Below, piece after piece: positions 62,538-64,000 of a stretch of DNA of 64,000 nt. Under the pieces are notes generated by a model. The model was not told the origin of the DNA, ran no database searches, and worked only from the letters and a program-made list of their open reading frames with translations. Each line of letters opens with the position of its first letter. Position 1 is the first letter of the stretch. Position numbers and translations under genes: made by a program. The DNA is from Acidobacteriota bacterium (GTDB taxonomy: Bacteria; Acidobacteriota; Terriglobia; Terriglobales; Acidobacteriaceae), in contig JAJYVF010000006.1 in assembly GCA_021792135.1 (NCBI GenBank), positions 116,850 to 180,849 of the forward strand. The letters run 5' to 3'.

Positions 62538-62824
62538 CAGTGGGCTCCGGTCAGTTTGCGCCGCAGCCAGACTCCGGTGAAGAAGACGAGTCCCACGGCC
62601 GTCACGGCAACACCGAGCGGAAATGCCACATAAAGATAGGTATCCGCGAAATTGACGGCGTGGTGGCTGAAGGTGTTCCAGAAGAGGAGAGCGACGATGG
62701 CCAGGAAGCAACTGGCAAAGAAGGTCAGAAATCCGGAGGCGAGCGCAAGCAGAATGGAGGAAAAGAAACCAAAGTCGCCCAGGGGCAGACCCAGGAGTTT
62801 GGCCGGACTTGCACTGGCGGACAT
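62537..62824 (-). CDS. Two-helix membrane protein upstream of Kdo-hydroxylase-like gene
   Basis: The 95-residue protein has two membrane helices (about 22-50 and 66-87) and Ser- and Ala-rich N-terminus. Its stop overlaps the start of the KdoO-like gene (TGATG), so the two are translationally coupled. The ATG at 62824 has GGGGTG six bases upstream. A nine-base further upstream start is possible. It may anchor or assist the hydroxylase, but no family is recognised. Confidence 0.65.
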   Translation of the reverse strand: MSASASPAKLLGLPLGDFGFFSSILLALASGFLTFFASCFLAIVALLFWNTFSHHAVNFADTYLYVAFPLGVAVTAVGLVFFTGVWLRRKLTGAH

Positions 62825-62858
62825 ACGCAACACCCCACGTCAGCTAGAATACAGACTT

Positions 62859-63608
62859 ATGGCCGGAGCCGCCCAGATCCCGTTGTTCCCCGCCGCAAAA
62901 GTCGCCCAGGAGGCAGCTGTCCGCCAGGCGGAGAACGGCCTGTGCTACGCCAGCTTCGGAGAGATCCACCTGACCCAGGAGGAACTGGAGCACATTGTGC
63001 AGGCGGTGCCTGCGGTGATTGCGGCTGCGCTGCGGCAGCGGGCCTGGTATTTCGTTCCGCTGGCGATCGGCGAGAGCGACGAGACGGTGGTGGTGGCGCC
63101 GGACTATTCGGTCGATCTCGGCGACCGCGCGATTTGCCACCGCAATGTGCGCCTCGGGGGCGCGGAGTGCATCTTCATTTCCACGCGGCTGATGCAGGAC
63201 CGGTTTGCGCTGGCTTTCGAGTTTCTGATCAACGTCGGGCACCAGTTTGTGGACGCGGTAGGTGTCCCGCAGAGCTTTGCGGATCTGGTGTGGTCGCAGG
63301 CGCAGTCGGATGTGCGGGGCGAGACCAGCCATGATGCCTGGGAGAGCCGGCGGCGTGCGACCGACCGCAGCCGCGGCAATGAGATCGACGAGAAGGCCAG
63401 GAGCAGCTATTTCGAGTCTGCCTTTGCCGACGCTCTGGCGATTTACATGTTGTCGCTGACCATCGATTTCGATTACGCGGATCTGCGGGAGCGCGAGTAT
63501 CCGCTGCTGGCGGCGCCGGCACTGGCCGAGCGGCTGCGGCACATTACCGAGCAGTTTCCTCCGAACCCCGGATATGAGTTCGAGATCCGTTACCGGCGGC
63601 GGGTGTAG
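62859..63608 (+). CDS. Conserved hypothetical protein, His-containing
   Basis: The 249-residue protein has no signal or membrane segment. It has an N-terminal helical region, then a beta-rich middle (WYFVPLAIGESDETVVVAPDYSVDLG) and a C-terminal helical region (SYFESAFADALAIYMLSLTIDFDYADLREREYP). No characterised family is recognised. A TAGAAT box nine bases before the ATG suggests a short or leaderless transcript. It is divergent from the small membrane gene. Confidence 0.6.
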   Translation: MAGAAQIPLFPAAKVAQEAAVRQAENGLCYASFGEIHLTQEELEHIVQAVPAVIAAALRQRAWYFVPLAIGESDETVVVAPDYSVDLGDRAICHRNVRLGGAECIFISTRLMQDRFALAFEFLINVGHQFVDAVGVPQSFADLVWSQAQSDVRGETSHDAWESRRRATDRSRGNEIDEKARSSYFESAFADALAIYMLSLTIDFDYADLREREYPLLAAPALAERLRHITEQFPPNPGYEFEIRYRRRV

Positions 63609-63976
63609 AAATCAGCCCGGCTGCATATGAGTATCATCCTGGGACTGCACTCACGCCGCTGGCTGAAATTGCCTTGCTCTGATTGCGAGATTCGAACTCG
63701 CAGAATGCATCAAAGCGCCAAAAGTCCCATTCCGGCCTGAGCAGCAGAATTTGCTTCATGTCTTCAGTGAATCGCAGGTGGTCTCGGAGTGCGAAGGTTC
63801 GCCTCAGGATCGAAGCCCGCCGGCTGTCCCACCATCATGTGCATTTCTCACACTCCGGAGAATTGGTCGGGGGAACAGTCAGTATGGAGTGGCCGGCACC
63901 GATGCGCTGATCGTGGGTTAGGCTGTGAGTTCAGAAGGACGCACAGTTCAGAGCCACAAGCGGAAGGGAGCCGGTC
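63609..63976. other. Intergenic region with tRNA T-arm-like segment
   Basis: These 368 bases hold no supported gene. On the minus strand GCGAGTTCGAATCTCGC (about 63701-63685) matches a tRNA T-arm (five-base stem, TTCGAAT loop), but no matching acceptor or anticodon arm is visible. It may be a tRNA-end remnant or chance. Confidence 0.4.
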
Positions 63977-64000
63977 ATGAAGGAAAAGTTACGATTTTTG
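63977..64000 (+). CDS. Start of a gene truncated by the window end
   Basis: ATG at 63977 begins MKEKLRFL and is preceded by GGAAGGGAG at 63962-63970, a strong ribosome-binding site. Only eight codons are visible, so the product cannot be named. Confidence 0.4.

Noticed and set aside
63680..63960. A complete tRNA gene
   Set aside because: Only a T-arm-like hairpin is present. No D-arm, anticodon arm or complementary acceptor stem could be matched on either side.

Overview
This is a GC-rich, gene-dense bacterial chromosome segment. The gene content points to a diderm of the Acidobacteriota (Terriglobia-like). It combines Kdo/LPS genes (kdsC, a Kdo-hydroxylase-like gene) with a bacillithiol-type deacetylase, a GT21 hopanoid/ceramide-type glycosyltransferase, a sulfolipid-type SqdB, many Tat-exported glycosidases, and secreted TPR or lipoprotein genes of unknown function. 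The assignment is inferred from gene content; no rRNA is present. I found no complete tRNA, CRISPR array, insertion sequence or prophage.

Layout. 1-2.3 kb: two small membrane proteins whose reading frames clash, then a Tat-exported mannonate-dehydratase-like protein. 2.6-10.5 kb: a carbohydrate island with a TPR protein and three GH127/GH146-type metallo-cysteine glycosidases, transcribed outward from a shared promoter region (6.2-6.6 kb) that has a TTGACA box on each strand. 10.5-12.4 kb: a YeiH-type exporter and its LysR regulator. 12.4-19.8 kb: an envelope-glycolipid region with two small EmrE/EamA transporters, a GT21 transferase, SqdB, an ArnT-like GT83 and a glutamine amidotransferase. 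20.2-26 kb: a secreted protein, a sodium:solute symporter with a small membrane partner, a BshB1-like deacetylase and a beta-propeller lipoprotein. 26-31 kb: an export operon of adaptor, TPR protein and two tandemly duplicated TolC-like proteins, with no pump gene. 31-42 kb: QueF, secreted proteins, nitroreductase, Nudix, hydrolase, KdsC, M48 protease and aldo/keto reductase. 42-46 kb: a GH42 beta-galactosidase and a metal-response-like cluster (44-residue metallothionein-like peptide, frame-broken CorE-like sigma factor, HPP membrane protein). 46-50.9 kb: glutamyl-Q tRNA(Asp) synthetase, a 53-residue zinc-ribbon-like protein, GatC-GatA and a CPBP protease. 51-52.5 kb: an ECF sigma factor with a small membrane partner, flanked by repeat-like DNA. 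52.5-64 kb: citrate synthase, ThiO, VOC protein, esterase, pyruvate kinase, YihY, thioredoxin-like lipoprotein, Kdo-hydroxylase-like protein and an unknown conserved protein.

How the genes fit together. The Tat glycosidases, GH42 and symporter suggest scavenging of plant-type arabinose- and galactose-containing glycans. The 12-20 kb region, KdsC and the Kdo-hydroxylase-like protein build or tailor envelope glycolipids. QueF and GluQ belong to queuosine biosynthesis and modification. The most system-like new observation is the metallothionein / Cys-tailed sigma / HPP cluster at 44.6-46.0 kb. Its metallothionein gene is short and carries a perfect hairpin two bases upstream of its ribosome-binding site.
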